The notes: a model not told the origin generated them from the sequence alone. DNA of 64,000 nucleotides from Anaerolineaceae bacterium (GCA_007693385.1 REDR01000063.1:60155-124154), one strand, 5' to 3'. Shown: positions 27,302 to 37,967, counted from the stretch's first letter. A program made the numbers and translations.

Positions 27302-28818
<1,517 letters not shown>

Positions 28819-28950
28819 TTATATCGTTGCATGTCTGCTCGATTGTAGCGCCGTCGCGCCGTTTCAGGCTAGGCGCAAAGCGCGAAAACGGTTAATCTGG
28901 TGGGCGTTATAATCGGTTCGTATTCAACGAGAAGCCTTTAACGAGAAACC

Positions 28951-29472
28951 ATGATGAACACAGAGAATTTATTCATCGTCGATCCATTTAACGCGCCGTT
29001 CGTGCGCGGTGAATCCGGACGCCCGCCGGACTACTTGACGGGGGCGGTCTTCGCGGTGATCGTGCTATTCATCCTGCCGATGATCGCGCTGAATATGCTG
29101 GTTGTCGAAGCGCTAACGCAGGCCGAAGGCGACGTCACCGGTAGTCTGATTCTGGTAGTGCTGGTCATGCTGACGGTGGATTTGATCCTGCTGGGCGCGG
29201 CGTGGTGGTTCTGGCGGCGGTATAGCCTGCGCCGTCACGGGGAGCTAATCGGCGGGTACGTGGTGCGGACGCACGGCGAAGTGCGCCCGGGTCCGCAGGG
29301 TAATGAGTACGTGGTGACAGTGTGGTATCGCTTCGATTCGCCGCGCTCCGGCAAGTCGATCACCGGTACAATCGCGCTAGCGCGTAACGATCTAGCCGAG
29401 ACATCCTTGCCGCAAGCCGATGAACCGGTGGCGATCCTGTATCACAGTGACCGCAATTACCGCGTGATGTGA
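28951..29472 (+). CDS. DUF3592-like membrane protein
   Basis: A 173-residue protein with two membrane segments at about residues 30-55 and 66-88, then a beta-rich cytoplasmic or external domain: GYVVRTHGEVRPG, YVVTVWYRFDSPRSGKSITG and PVAILYHSDRNYRVM, the pattern of DUF3592. A TATAAT at 28908-28913 may be its -10 box. It ends 14 bases before a converging gene. Function unknown. Confidence 0.75.
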   Translation: MMNTENLFIVDPFNAPFVRGESGRPPDYLTGAVFAVIVLFILPMIALNMLVVEALTQAEGDVTGSLILVVLVMLTVDLILLGAAWWFWRRYSLRRHGELIGGYVVRTHGEVRPGPQGNEYVVTVWYRFDSPRSGKSITGTIALARNDLAETSLPQADEPVAILYHSDRNYRVM

Positions 29473-29485
29473 GTGGCGATGGCGT

Positions 29486-30187
29486 CTAATCGGCTTCGCT
29501 GAACTCGTCGAATAGGTCTTCATCGGGGAACGGCTGTAATTCCTGCACCAGCGTCTCCAGTGTGGTCTCCACGTCATGGTGGGTGATGACCGGCGCGAAC
29601 ACGATCATCAAGAAGCAGATCAGCCCGAAGCCCACCGAGAAGTAATCGCCGCGTGACCAATGACCGCGCCAGCCAGATTCCGGCACTTCGACTTCCGCTT
29701 GTGCCGCTTCTACGTCGTCCCCGTTTTTGTTGCGTCCGGTCAAGGCGCGAACCAGCAAGGCTACGTCGTCCAGCGATAGCAAGATCGCCCGTAGCACGCG
29801 CTGAAACACCAGCACACGCGAACCGGCCAGCGCCCCCGCCCGCGTCGCATGGCCGAGTCCCAGCACGCCCAGCGCTAGCTCCATGTAAAGCGATAACACC
29901 AGCGCGAACAAGACCAGCCCAATATCCAGCTTGACTTCCCACAGCGTCCGCGAGATCGTCCCGCCGATGCTCGAATCCGGCTCCGCCATCCATTGCCGCG
30001 CCATTTCCAGAAGCACATGCACCATGACCACCATCACCAGCCAGAACAGGCTGAGCACGATACTCAATACGACGGCTAGCCCGATGTAGGGGACGATGAA
30101 CCACCAGCTATCATCGTGATTCATGATCCATTGTTTGACTCTGCCCGGCTGGGGTGGCTCGTTGGCGGTTTGTTCAGCGCTGACCAT
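29486..30187 (-). CDS. multipass membrane protein of unknown function
   Basis: A 233-residue protein. It has hydrophobic segments at about residues 31-58, 87-111 and 183-205, a Trp-rich region at NHDDSWWFIVPY, and an acidic C-terminus (PDEDLFDEFSEAD). A charged cytoplasmic loop at about 150-170 separates the later segments. No family is recognised. It is flanked by converging and diverging genes and so is transcribed alone. Confidence 0.65.
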   Translation of the reverse strand: MVSAEQTANEPPQPGRVKQWIMNHDDSWWFIVPYIGLAVVLSIVLSLFWLVMVVMVHVLLEMARQWMAEPDSSIGGTISRTLWEVKLDIGLVLFALVLSLYMELALGVLGLGHATRAGALAGSRVLVFQRVLRAILLSLDDVALLVRALTGRNKNGDDVEAAQAEVEVPESGWRGHWSRGDYFSVGFGLICFLMIVFAPVITHHDVETTLETLVQELQPFPDEDLFDEFSEAD

Positions 30188-30328
30188 CGTCGCTAACCTT
30201 TCTCAATTCCAATGGGGTATCTTTTGTATTTTGCGAGCGTCCGTACTGCTTTTCGCTGTGCATAGCACGATGCACGGCCATTATAGTACAATGTCGTCTG
30301 GTGTTTTGTCTAACTGTTGTGAGGATTC

Positions 30329-31681
30329 ATGCGACGGATAATCGTATTTTTAGTCGTAATGTGCTTTGCCGGTGTCTGGATCGTGACCGGTGCGCCGCTT
30401 GAAGAAGAGCGCCCGCCGTGCGCCGACCCGATGATCGCGTTTTATACCGCCGCCAGCGAGCGATGTATCGGCGCTCCAGATGGCTATGCCTGCAACGGTG
30501 GCGCGGCACCATCGGCACAACCGGACGGGCCGCTGTCTAATTCGCTGGCTTCGGCGGGTGCGCTGGTGCCGGTCAGCCAGATTGACGCGGTGACGACCCC
30601 GCCATTCAGCGCGGACGGGACGACGGGCGGCCTGCTGTGGATGCGCGTGCCGGAAGTTGATTTGAATATGCTGTTGCTGGGTGATGTGACGGTGGAGAAC
30701 CGCATCGCGCCGGATGATCCGGCGTTCCCGCGCTGGAAGGCGTTCACGGTCAGTACCGGCGACGAATTATCGGCGTGTGAGGCGCATCCGCGTAACGGCT
30801 TGATCGTGCAGAGCGTGGCGCGTGATAGGCCGGTGCGCGTGGTGATTAATGGCGCGTCGGTTGATCTGAGTGGCACCGCGTTGATTATCACGCGGGAGAC
30901 GCAGACCGTTTTCGTCGTGCTGGAAGGCGTGATGCGTGTGCTGTCGCTCCGTGAGGCGCAAACGCTGGTCGCCGGTCAGGAAACGCGGGTGAATTATCAA
31001 GCGGGCGGCGATCTGTCGTCGCCGATTAGCTCGCCGTCGGTGGTCGTGCCGTACACGCCGGGCTTCACGCTCGGCTTGCCGATAGAGCTATTTGACCGCC
31101 CGACGATCATCCCTCAGCCCGGATTTGTCGCCACCGATGGCAACGTTAATCTACGCGCCGGGCCGGGCACCAACTTCAGCCGAATTTATCAGGTGCCGGG
31201 CGGCCAGAACATGACCATTCTCGGACGTAATCCGGCGGGCGACTGGTATCATGTGCGGTTGGGGAACGGTCAAACAGGCTGGATGTTTGCGGAGTTATTG
31301 CGGCGCAATCACGGCTCGATTGATGTGGTGTATGAAAGCACGCCGATCCCGCCTCAGCGCTTCGGCGATGCCGGGCGCGTGGCGTATGTCAACGCGGGCA
31401 CGGTGACGCTACGCAGTGCGCCTCATGCCGGTTTTCCGGCGGTGCATAACGTCAGCGATGGCGTCGAGCTAGAGTTGATCGCCCGCAGTCCATACGGCCC
31501 ATGGGTGAAAGTCGAAGGCGCGGGCGTGGCCGGATGGGTGCCTCTGCTTAATCTGGACACCCGCGCCATCATTGACTCATTACCGATTGATTACACCGCG
31601 CCGCTACCGCCGGAGCCAACCGCGATCCCGGGCTTAACCGGATTCGCGTTCCCGGATCCATCGTGCTTCCCGGATTGCTAG
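30329..31681 (+). CDS. secreted protein with two SH3b domains
   Basis: A 450-residue exported protein (signal at residues 1-22, cysteines at CADP and ERCIG soon after). A middle region (VVING.., FVVLEGVMRVLSL, LVAGQETRVNYQAG) resembles a FecR/cupin-like beta sandwich. Two bacterial SH3 domains follow: VNLRAGPGTNFSRIYQVPGG at about residues 272-291 with GQTGWMFAELL, and VTLRSAPHAGFPAVHNVSDG at about 357-376 with VAGWVPLLNL. SH3b domains bind peptides or wall material. The protein ends with Cys-containing PSCFPDC. A second SH3b protein is encoded 0.5 kb downstream. The stop overlaps the converging DUF4342 gene through a shared CTAG. Confidence 0.82.
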   Translation: MRRIIVFLVVMCFAGVWIVTGAPLEEERPPCADPMIAFYTAASERCIGAPDGYACNGGAAPSAQPDGPLSNSLASAGALVPVSQIDAVTTPPFSADGTTGGLLWMRVPEVDLNMLLLGDVTVENRIAPDDPAFPRWKAFTVSTGDELSACEAHPRNGLIVQSVARDRPVRVVINGASVDLSGTALIITRETQTVFVVLEGVMRVLSLREAQTLVAGQETRVNYQAGGDLSSPISSPSVVVPYTPGFTLGLPIELFDRPTIIPQPGFVATDGNVNLRAGPGTNFSRIYQVPGGQNMTILGRNPAGDWYHVRLGNGQTGWMFAELLRRNHGSIDVVYESTPIPPQRFGDAGRVAYVNAGTVTLRSAPHAGFPAVHNVSDGVELELIARSPYGPWVKVEGAGVAGWVPLLNLDTRAIIDSLPIDYTAPLPPEPTAIPGLTGFAFPDPSCFPDC

Positions 31682-32079
31682 CTGGCCGGTTCATCCTGCG
31701 GGCGTGCTTCTTCGTCTTCGACGGTGACCCGGACGCGGTTCGGGTCATCTTCGAGGATGTCACCGTCACCGACTTCGCGGATGATTTCCAGCTTGACGCG
31801 GGCTAAAGCGGCCACGCCCGCCGTCACCAATAGCAGGGGCAATCCACCCAGAAATACAGCCACCGCACCCGCGCCCGCGCCGACGTTTAGCGGCGTATCC
31901 AGTAGCACGCGGTCTTCCTGTGTGCGGATGATGATGCGGCGCACGTTGCCCTGTTTGACTAACTCGCGGACTTTCTCTAGCACCTGCCCGCCTGCGACCT
32001 CGACATTTTGCGCGAATGTGCGTGTCGGGTTATCCTGTACTTCCTGTTCGTGATCTTTGTTGTCCTGTTGTTCACTCAT
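31678..32079 (-). CDS. DUF4342 protein
   Basis: A 133-residue protein. The core EVAGGQVLEKVRELVKQG, NVRRIIIRTQEDRVLLDTPL and the hydrophobic hairpin GAGAGAVAVFLGGLPLLLVTAGVAALAR match DUF4342, a small family of unknown function. The acidic C-terminus ends ARPQDEPAS. I start at 32079 after a strong GAGGAGA; the frame from 32097 adds six residues. It lies between two SH3b genes but on the opposite strand. Confidence 0.82.
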   Translation of the reverse strand: MSEQQDNKDHEQEVQDNPTRTFAQNVEVAGGQVLEKVRELVKQGNVRRIIIRTQEDRVLLDTPLNVGAGAGAVAVFLGGLPLLLVTAGVAALARVKLEIIREVGDGDILEDDPNRVRVTVEDEEARPQDEPAS

Positions 32080-32200
32080 GTTAAAATCTCCTCTCAATTG
32101 GCTTTTCTATACTTTAATACGTAAAATAGAGGTAGGAGTTGCCAACGTCGCCCGAAAATATTCGGGATCGTTTGATTTTGAATTCATGAAGGGAGCGATT

Positions 32201-33295
32201 ATGCTCAAGCGAATTAGCCTTTTAATGTCTATGCTGTTGTTCATCGTGATATTTCTGCCGTCCAGCTTCACGGGGGCGCAGGGATTTTCCGGCTTTAATT
32301 GGACAGGTTTCTTCTACGATAATACTGATTTCATCGGCTTGCCTGTGGCAAATGCCACATACCCGAGCGGGCTAGATTTTGTGTGGCCGGGTCCGCCCGA
32401 AGACGGTAGCGGCGCTCCGGTGACGTGGGGGCCTGCGCCCCAACAAGAGGACAATTTCGCGGTGCGCTTCCTTAGCTCACAGCAGTTCGGGCAGTCCGGC
32501 AACTGGATTTTTGAGGGCTTCGTTGATGACCAGATACGCTTATTCATCGGCGGTGCTAGCACACCAGCCGTCGAGCAGTTAGTGCCGGGTAATTTCAGCG
32601 TTAGCGTGCCGATCACGGCGGGTACTTACAACATGCGCGTCGATTTCGTGGAACTCACGGATACCGCCGCGCTGACGCTGACATGGCGCTTTGATACCGG
32701 CACGGTCAACCCGACGTTCCCGCCGCCCGGCTTCGTCGCCACGCCGGAGCCGATCTTCACGCCGACACCCACCGGGCCGATCTTGCCGCCGGGACCTATC
32801 GGGCAGGTCGTCAACGTCAACGGGCTGTCATTGCGTAGCGGCCCGTATCTGGGCGCGTCGTTCATCGGCGTGTTGCGTCCGGGCATCGCGTATCCGGTGC
32901 TAGCGCAAAACAACGATGAGGGCGGCGGCTTCACATGGTATCGCGTGCAGAACGGCCAGCAAGTCGGCTGGGCTTCCGGGCGCTACCTGCTGGTATTCAA
33001 CGGCGAGCCACCGCAGGAATCGACGGTGTTCGAGACGCTAGGCGATCCACCGGGCACCGGCGTCATCGCCACGCCCAACGCTTTCATCAACGTGCGAAGA
33101 CGCCCCAGCCAGCGCTCCGCCCGCATCGGTGATTTACAGGTCGAATGGGGCGGCCATGTCGAAGTGCTGGGACGCACCGTACAGGGCGGGCGCAATCACT
33201 GGTTGCTTGTCCGCTATGAGGGTGTCGTCGGCTGGGTTTTTGCGCCCTACTTCCGCACGATACGCGGCAGTTTCAATCAGGTGCCGATCTATTGA
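32201..33295 (+). CDS. secreted PA14-like and SH3b domain protein
   Basis: A 364-residue protein with a signal peptide ending FTGAQG (about residue 26). Residues about 27-160 look like a PA14-type beta sandwich (FNWTGFFYDNTDFIG, WIFEGFVDDQIRLFIGG, YNMRVDFVELTDTAALTLTW). A Pro/Thr linker leads to two SH3b repeats: LSLRSGPYLGASFIGVLRPG and FINVRRRPSQRSARIGDLQ. Such proteins bind surface polymers. I start at ATG 32201, which follows GAAGGGAG; the 48-residue extension in the frame from 32057 overlaps the DUF4342 gene. A strong terminator follows. Confidence 0.82.
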   Translation: MLKRISLLMSMLLFIVIFLPSSFTGAQGFSGFNWTGFFYDNTDFIGLPVANATYPSGLDFVWPGPPEDGSGAPVTWGPAPQQEDNFAVRFLSSQQFGQSGNWIFEGFVDDQIRLFIGGASTPAVEQLVPGNFSVSVPITAGTYNMRVDFVELTDTAALTLTWRFDTGTVNPTFPPPGFVATPEPIFTPTPTGPILPPGPIGQVVNVNGLSLRSGPYLGASFIGVLRPGIAYPVLAQNNDEGGGFTWYRVQNGQQVGWASGRYLLVFNGEPPQESTVFETLGDPPGTGVIATPNAFINVRRRPSQRSARIGDLQVEWGGHVEVLGRTVQGGRNHWLLVRYEGVVGWVFAPYFRTIRGSFNQVPIY

Positions 33296-33329
33296 TCTGA
33301 GCGATTACAGCAGTCTGTGCTGACCGCCC

Positions 33330-33364
33330 GCCGCCGCCTGATTGAGACAGACGGCGGCTTTTTT
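33330..33364 (+). terminator. rho-independent terminator after the SH3b gene
   Basis: GCCGCCGCCTG at 33330-33340 pairs with CAGACGGCGGC at 33348-33358 (one mismatch), followed by six T at 33359-33364. It starts 34 bases after the stop codon. Confidence 0.85.
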
Positions 33365-33515
33365 GTGCGGAATGGCGGCTCATTGCCATTCCTTAATGCT
33401 ATCTTAAATCCGCATATTCTCTTCGTAACAAAAAAGATGATATGCTAACCATGTTTTGTGTGAATATAATCGTCGGATCATGCGATGGTCGGGCGTGATG
33501 TGAGGTCGAAACCTG

Positions 33516-33995
33516 ATGACTTATCAACCAGACTCAACGACGGCAATCGTCCAGCGCGTGCGGGCGATCCTGCTGGCACGTCAGCGAGGCGAGCCGCGCC
33601 TGTTGTTCATCAAACGACTGAAACCGCAAACGCCGCCTTATTGGGTGGCGCCCGGCGGCGGCGTGGAGGACACCGACGAGAGTCTGTATCAGACGCTTTC
33701 ACGCGAACTGATGGAGGAACTCGGCGCGACGGCGCGTGTGTTGCGTCCGGCTTTCGTGTTGCGCCATGAGAAAGGCGGCAAAAACTTGGAGGAGCATTTC
33801 TTCATCTGCCGCCTGACCAGCTTCGACCTGCGCTTACGCAACGGCCCGGAATTCAGCAGGCCGGAACGCGGCCTGTACTTGCCGGACTTCCTGCCACTGC
33901 AACCCGAATCGCTGGACGCGGTGTACATCAAAACCGAAGAACTGCACGATTGGCTGAAGGCTAATCTTGGCTTATTGCGGCGGCTGGGCGCATAA
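33516..33995 (+). CDS. Nudix hydrolase
   Basis: A 159-residue protein with a complete Nudix box starting at GGGVEDTDESLYQTLSREL and finishing MEELGA (GX5EX7REUXEEXGU, about residues 49-73), so metal-dependent pyrophosphohydrolase activity is expected. LLFIKRLKPQTPPYWVAPGG before it is the usual strand pair. The substrate (a nucleoside diphosphate derivative) cannot be assigned. It converges on gatB. Confidence 0.92.
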   Translation: MTYQPDSTTAIVQRVRAILLARQRGEPRLLFIKRLKPQTPPYWVAPGGGVEDTDESLYQTLSRELMEELGATARVLRPAFVLRHEKGGKNLEEHFFICRLTSFDLRLRNGPEFSRPERGLYLPDFLPLQPESLDAVYIKTEELHDWLKANLGLLRRLGA

Positions 33996-34028
33996 CATCC
34001 GGTGTTCTGCGCCCCTGTCGCGTCGGCC

Positions 34029-35483
34029 TCATTTGAGCGCGTCTAGCTTCTGCTTGAGTATCTTCTGCACCATCTGCGGGTTGGCCTTGCCGCCGAACGC
34101 GCCCATCGTTTTACCCATCAACGGCCCGAATAGCTTGGCTTCCCCTTCGGCGAATTTCTGTGCCATGTCCGCGTGCTGGGCGAGAACTTCGTCAATCTTG
34201 GCGGCGATGGCGGCTTCGTCGCTGACCTGTGCCAGCCCTTCGCGCTCGATGATGGTTTCGGGATCGTCGCCGGTCTCGAACATGATCGCCAGCACTTTCT
34301 CGCCGCTTCCCTTGTTGAGCTTATCGCCACTGACCAGCTTGATTAGCTCGCCCATCTGTGCGGCGCTGATGCGCGTCGCGTCGATGTCCTCGCGGGCGAT
34401 GCTCTCGCGGTTGAAGATGCTGAACAACGCGCCGAGAATCCAGTTAGCGGCGGCCTTTGGCTCCGCGCCGGTCAGCAGTACCGCCTCGTAATAATCGGCG
34501 ATGGCTTTCTCGCTGACCAGTTGGCGGGCGTCGTATTCGCTCAGGCCGAGAGTCTGCATAAAACGCGCTTGCTTGGCGTCCGGCAATTCCGGCAGGCGCT
34601 CGCGCACCGCCTCGACTTCGGCTTCGCTATAGCGCACGACGGGCAAATCAGGATCGGGGAAATAGCGGTATTCGTCGGGGCGCTCTTTGTAGCGCTGAAT
34701 GATGATGCGTCCGGCGTTCTCGTCCCAGCCGAGCGTCGCCTGTTTGACCGTCTCGCCGTTCTCGTATAGTTTGCGCTGGCGTTTCACTTCCGCGTCGATG
34801 GCGCGAACCATGCTACGGATGCTGTTCAGGTTTTTGATCTCGGTGCGCGTGCGGAATTCGGTGTCGTCGCGGTGCATCAGGCTGACATTGGCTTCAAAGC
34901 GCAGGACACCCTTCGACATATCGCCATGATTCACGCCGAGATAGCGCAGGATGGCGCGTAACTTGCGGGCGTAGGATTCGGCTTCGGCGCTACTGCGGAT
35001 GTCCGGCTCGGAGACGATCTCCAGCAGGGGTACACCGGCGCGGTTGTAATCGACCAGACTGGAGCCGCCGCCGATGTGGGTCAGCTTGCCGGTGTCCTCT
35101 TCCATGTGGGCGCGGGTGACGCCGATGCGCTTGCTTTCGCCGTCCGGCAATTCGATGTCAATATAGCCGTTGATCGCTAGCGGATGCTCGTACTGGCTGA
35201 TCTGATAACCTTTGGGGAGATCGGGATAGAAGTAGCTCTTGCGGGCGAACTGGCAGAAAGGCGGTATATCGCAGTGGAGCGCCAGCCCGACCATCATCCC
35301 GTATTCCATCGCCAATTGATTGACGACGGGCAACGTTCCGGGCAGGCCGAGCGAGAGCGGGTCAACCGCGCTGTTGGGCGGCGCTTCGACGCTATCGACA
35401 ACCGGACAAGCGCTGAACATCTTGCTATCCGTCAACATCTCGGCATGAACTTCTAAGCCGACAATGGTGATCCATTCGGTCAT
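34029..35483 (-). CDS. gatB: aspartyl/glutamyl-tRNA amidotransferase subunit B
   Basis: A 484-residue protein of normal GatB length. It carries the N-terminal VGLEVHAEMLTDSKMFSAC, the family signature YFYPDLPKGYQISQYE, EEDTGKLTH and the C-terminal YqeY-like helical domain ending MVQKILKQKLDALK. With GatA and GatC it converts misacylated Glu-tRNA(Gln) or Asp-tRNA(Asn) into Gln-tRNA or Asn-tRNA. gatA and gatC are not adjacent in this window, so the complex is encoded at more than one locus. Confidence 0.96.
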   Translation of the reverse strand: MTEWITIVGLEVHAEMLTDSKMFSACPVVDSVEAPPNSAVDPLSLGLPGTLPVVNQLAMEYGMMVGLALHCDIPPFCQFARKSYFYPDLPKGYQISQYEHPLAINGYIDIELPDGESKRIGVTRAHMEEDTGKLTHIGGGSSLVDYNRAGVPLLEIVSEPDIRSSAEAESYARKLRAILRYLGVNHGDMSKGVLRFEANVSLMHRDDTEFRTRTEIKNLNSIRSMVRAIDAEVKRQRKLYENGETVKQATLGWDENAGRIIIQRYKERPDEYRYFPDPDLPVVRYSEAEVEAVRERLPELPDAKQARFMQTLGLSEYDARQLVSEKAIADYYEAVLLTGAEPKAAANWILGALFSIFNRESIAREDIDATRISAAQMGELIKLVSGDKLNKGSGEKVLAIMFETGDDPETIIEREGLAQVSDEAAIAAKIDEVLAQHADMAQKFAEGEAKLFGPLMGKTMGAFGGKANPQMVQKILKQKLDALK

Positions 35484-35584
35484 GAGGCATCCATCCTGTT
35501 CTGGTTGATGATCGATCTGTTTGCGGATAGTTTACCACAAGTGCGGTTGTGGTGCATTTCAGGTTGTTGGCAAGATTTATAGGT

Positions 35585-35604
35585 GGGCGTAGCACGCGAC
35601 GCCC
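35585..35604. repeat. dispersed GGGCGT..ACGCCC palindrome
   Basis: GGGCGT at 35585-35590 pairs with ACGCCC at 35599-35604 around AGCACGCG. It shares the GGGCGTAGC start and CGCCCCT end with the copies at 20251 and 46235. It lies between gatB and the ArsR-type gene. Confidence 0.5.
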
Positions 35605-35661
35605 CTGTGAATTTGCAATGGATTGTAGCGGCACAATGAACGCGCCCGCGCCGGATTGCGC

Positions 35662-36294
35662 TTATGCTGAATTGCGCCGGTCAAAATCGCGGCTACTGGG
35701 ATGCAACAGCATAAAGATGCGGTATATTTGCGTCGCTTCGCCGTCTTCGTTCTCCGGTGCGTCGTATTCATCAAAGCCGTATTCTTCGATGAGCGCCTCT
35801 AGCTTGCTGTAGAATGATTTGGCGCGTTCTTCGGTCAGGTGCGAACGTCCGCTATTCAACAGTAGCCGCCGATGCCGCGTCGGATTTTCGCCGATTTCGA
35901 CCAATCCTTGCACGATGCTGGTGCGGGCGTCCTCAATACTGCCGATGAAGATACCACCCAGCGTTTGCTCAAAGCGACGGGCGAATCCGGCTTCGTCGGG
36001 CGCTAGCGACTTCCAGTTCAGGCGATAGCGGCGGGCACTAGCGCGAAAGTAGCGCGTGCGGCCTTCTTCTCTCTCGATGCGAATAAGCCCATGTGCTCGT
36101 AGCTGATTGAAGTGATAATATAAGTTGCTCGGCTTGACGTTGACCGATTGCGCCACTGATTTGACTGTGCGCGGTTCGCGCAGGCACTCGATGATCTTCA
36201 AGCGCAACGGATTCACCAGCACCTGAAGCGTCTTGAAGCTGTCAACATAAAAATGGTCGGGATCGTTCTGGTTAGCGTTTCGCGGATCGTCCAT
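35662..36294 (-). CDS. ArsR-like winged-helix transcriptional regulator
   Basis: A 210-residue protein. Residues about 18-95 form a winged helix: LQVLVNPLRLKIIECLREP, TVKSVAQSVNVKPSNLYYHFNQL and the wing GLIRIEREEGRTRYFRASA. No metal-binding cysteines are present, so it is not a metal sensor of the classic type. The C-terminal 100 residues are a separate helical domain, possibly for ligand or dimer contacts. The 5' flank at 36300-36360 is AT-rich and may hold its own operator. Two response regulators lie upstream on the same strand. Confidence 0.85.
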   Translation of the reverse strand: MDDPRNANQNDPDHFYVDSFKTLQVLVNPLRLKIIECLREPRTVKSVAQSVNVKPSNLYYHFNQLRAHGLIRIEREEGRTRYFRASARRYRLNWKSLAPDEAGFARRFEQTLGGIFIGSIEDARTSIVQGLVEIGENPTRHRRLLLNSGRSHLTEERAKSFYSKLEALIEEYGFDEYDAPENEDGEATQIYRIFMLLHPSSRDFDRRNSA

Positions 36295-36392
36295 AGTTTT
36301 ATATACGCTTTATACTGACATAATCAGACATAAGTTGATGGCGTATACTAACTGATGAACGGTGTGTTTGCCAACCTCATAATGCTAAACGT

Positions 36393-36782
36393 TTAGACAC
36401 AGTTAAGATTCAGCGTGCGTGTGACGATCTCGCGCAGTTCTGACGGCGTGACCGGCTTGCTCAAAAATGCCTTAACGCCCTGTAGCTGGCTTTCCATGCG
36501 GTTGGTCGAATCCGAAAAGGCGGTCAGCACGATGACGGGGACGACATCTTCGATGTTGTCGTGATCTTTGCGGGCTTCGTTGAGGAATTGCCAACCGTTC
36601 ATCACCGGCATTCCGATGTCCAGCAGGATGAGGTCGGGCGTGAATTGATCGAGAAACGAGAGCGCGTCCATCGCGTTATTGCGGTGGACGACCACGACCT
36701 CAATTTTACGCAACACGATCTTGACCAGCGCCGCCACTTCTTCGTCGTCCTCAACCAGCAGGACGGTTTTGTTCTCGGTCAT
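36393..36782 (-). CDS. single-domain response regulator (CheY-like)
   Basis: A 129-residue receiver domain with no output domain. It has acidic residues in LLVEDDEEVAAL, the phosphoacceptor Asp in LILLDIGMPVMNGW (about residue 56), the Thr switch in VIVLTAFSD and Lys in AFLSKPVTP. It is expected to relay phosphate by protein contact. It lies 42 bases downstream of a second such gene, so they are likely cotranscribed. No kinase is adjacent; the PAS kinase at 7528 is an orphan. Confidence 0.92.
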   Translation of the reverse strand: MTENKTVLLVEDDEEVAALVKIVLRKIEVVVVHRNNAMDALSFLDQFTPDLILLDIGMPVMNGWQFLNEARKDHDNIEDVVPVIVLTAFSDSTNRMESQLQGVKAFLSKPVTPSELREIVTRTLNLNCV

Positions 36783-36824
36783 GACAATAGTACCTAACTT
36801 GTGTTTACGATGTTCCGGGTGACA

Positions 36825-37196
36825 TTATAGATAAAGCGCGTCGTCAATGGCGTTACGGAGCGCGGTCAGGTCGATTGGCTTCTGCAAATATGCAGAGACG
36901 CGCAACAGGCGGCCAGTTTTGCGGTTCTCGTGGTCGGTGTGTGCCGTCAGGATGATGACCGGAATATCCGATAGATGATCTTGCGAGCGAATATTCCGCA
37001 GGAATTCCCAGCCAGACATGCCCGGCATCCCCAGATCGAGTATGATGACATCGGGTTTATGGCTCTGTAGATATGTCAGCGCGTTCAGCGCGTTCGCTTC
37101 GTGGTGTATCTCTAGCTCGGTGCGCCGGAAAGCAACTTTGATGATCTCCGCGACTTCGGGCGAGTCCTCCACGATCAGCACATTACGTTTATTCAT
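36825..37196 (-). CDS. single-domain response regulator (CheY-like)
   Basis: A 123-residue receiver domain. Acidic pocket VLIVEDSPEVAEI, phosphoacceptor Asp in VIILDLGMPGMSGWEF (about residue 54), VIILTAHTD and the conserved Lys in AYLQKPIDL are all present. It is about as similar to the next gene as paralogues from a tandem duplication would be (GMP-x-M-x-GW-x-FL shared). It is divergent from ssb across a 267-base AT-rich gap. Confidence 0.92.
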   Translation of the reverse strand: MNKRNVLIVEDSPEVAEIIKVAFRRTELEIHHEANALNALTYLQSHKPDVIILDLGMPGMSGWEFLRNIRSQDHLSDIPVIILTAHTDHENRKTGRLLRVSAYLQKPIDLTALRNAIDDALYL

Positions 37197-37273
37197 CAGG
37201 TTTCTTTACATTCGTTCAAAATCGCACTATCCACATTATGCCACAAAATGCGCCAAACTGAACGCTTTATAAA

Positions 37274-37305
37274 GGTTTGTCTATATTTGTCGCAGTAAAC
37301 AAACC
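37274..37305. promoter_or_regulatory. inverted repeat GGTTTGT..ACAAACC in the ssb/regulator intergenic gap
   Basis: A perfect 7-bp inverted repeat with an 18-base spacer lies midway between the divergent response regulator and ssb genes, in AT-rich sequence. It could be an operator or part of a leader; no T-run follows. Confidence 0.35.
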
Positions 37306-37420
37306 AGAGGTTAACTTTATTTCAATCAATGGCTATCTTCTCTATTATGCTGTAAATTGGTATACATCTTTAGGCGATTATCCCCCTATCTTTTGAGGGT
37401 ATCGTTAGCCGTCAATCAGG

Positions 37421-37429
37421 TGCTAGAAT
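37421..37429 (+). promoter_or_regulatory. extended -10 promoter of ssb
   Basis: TGCTAGAAT at 37421-37429 is a TGn-extended -10 with TAGAAT. It leaves a short leader of about 28 bases before the ATG at 37464. No good -35 is seen at 17 bases. Confidence 0.45.
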
Positions 37430-37463
37430 ATATGTTCTCAAGACATTTCGAGGAGTGAGTGAC

Positions 37464-37880
37464 ATGACATATCATCAGACAATCGTCGTCGGTAATCTGG
37501 GTAATGATCCGGAGATGCGCTATTTACCAAGCGGAACGCCCGTGTGCAATATGAACGTGGCGGTCAGTGAGCGCTGGTCAGACCGGCAGACCGGCGAAAA
37601 ACGCGAGAAAACGACGTGGTACCGCGTAGCGGTATTCGGGCCGCAAGCCGACAATTGCGCTAAATATCTGGCGAAAGGTCGTCAGGTGATGGTGGTGGGC
37701 ACGGTGGAGGCTAGCGCGTACATGAACAAGGCCGGCGAGCCTGCCGCATCGCTGGAATTGCGGGCGCGTGATGTGCGCTTCTTGAGTGGTGGCGGTGGCG
37801 GCTCGTCATCTGATGGCGACTATGGCGGCGATAGCGGCGGTGCATCTTCACCCGGAAGCATGGACGACATCCCGTTCTAG
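37464..37880 (+). CDS. ssb: single-stranded DNA-binding protein
   Basis: A 138-residue OB-fold protein starting MTYHQTIVVGNLGNDPEMRY, with TTWYRVAVFGPQADNCAKYL and GRQVMVVGTVEA typical of SSB. A Gly/Ser-rich linker leads to the acidic tip MDDIPF that recruits replication and repair partners. GAGGAG is eight bases upstream of ATG 37464; the in-frame GTG at 37455 overlaps this ribosome-binding site and is rejected. The gene stands alone, not next to rpsF or rpsR as in many bacteria. Confidence 0.95.
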   Translation: MTYHQTIVVGNLGNDPEMRYLPSGTPVCNMNVAVSERWSDRQTGEKREKTTWYRVAVFGPQADNCAKYLAKGRQVMVVGTVEASAYMNKAGEPAASLELRARDVRFLSGGGGGSSSDGDYGGDSGGASSPGSMDDIPF

Positions 37881-37967
37881 CGCGGGCGTTATCGCTTTAA
37901 TATTTCCCTCATGGGGACTTCATTGCCGCCTTAGTCATCGTGGTTAAATTCAGGGTGTATATGGCGA

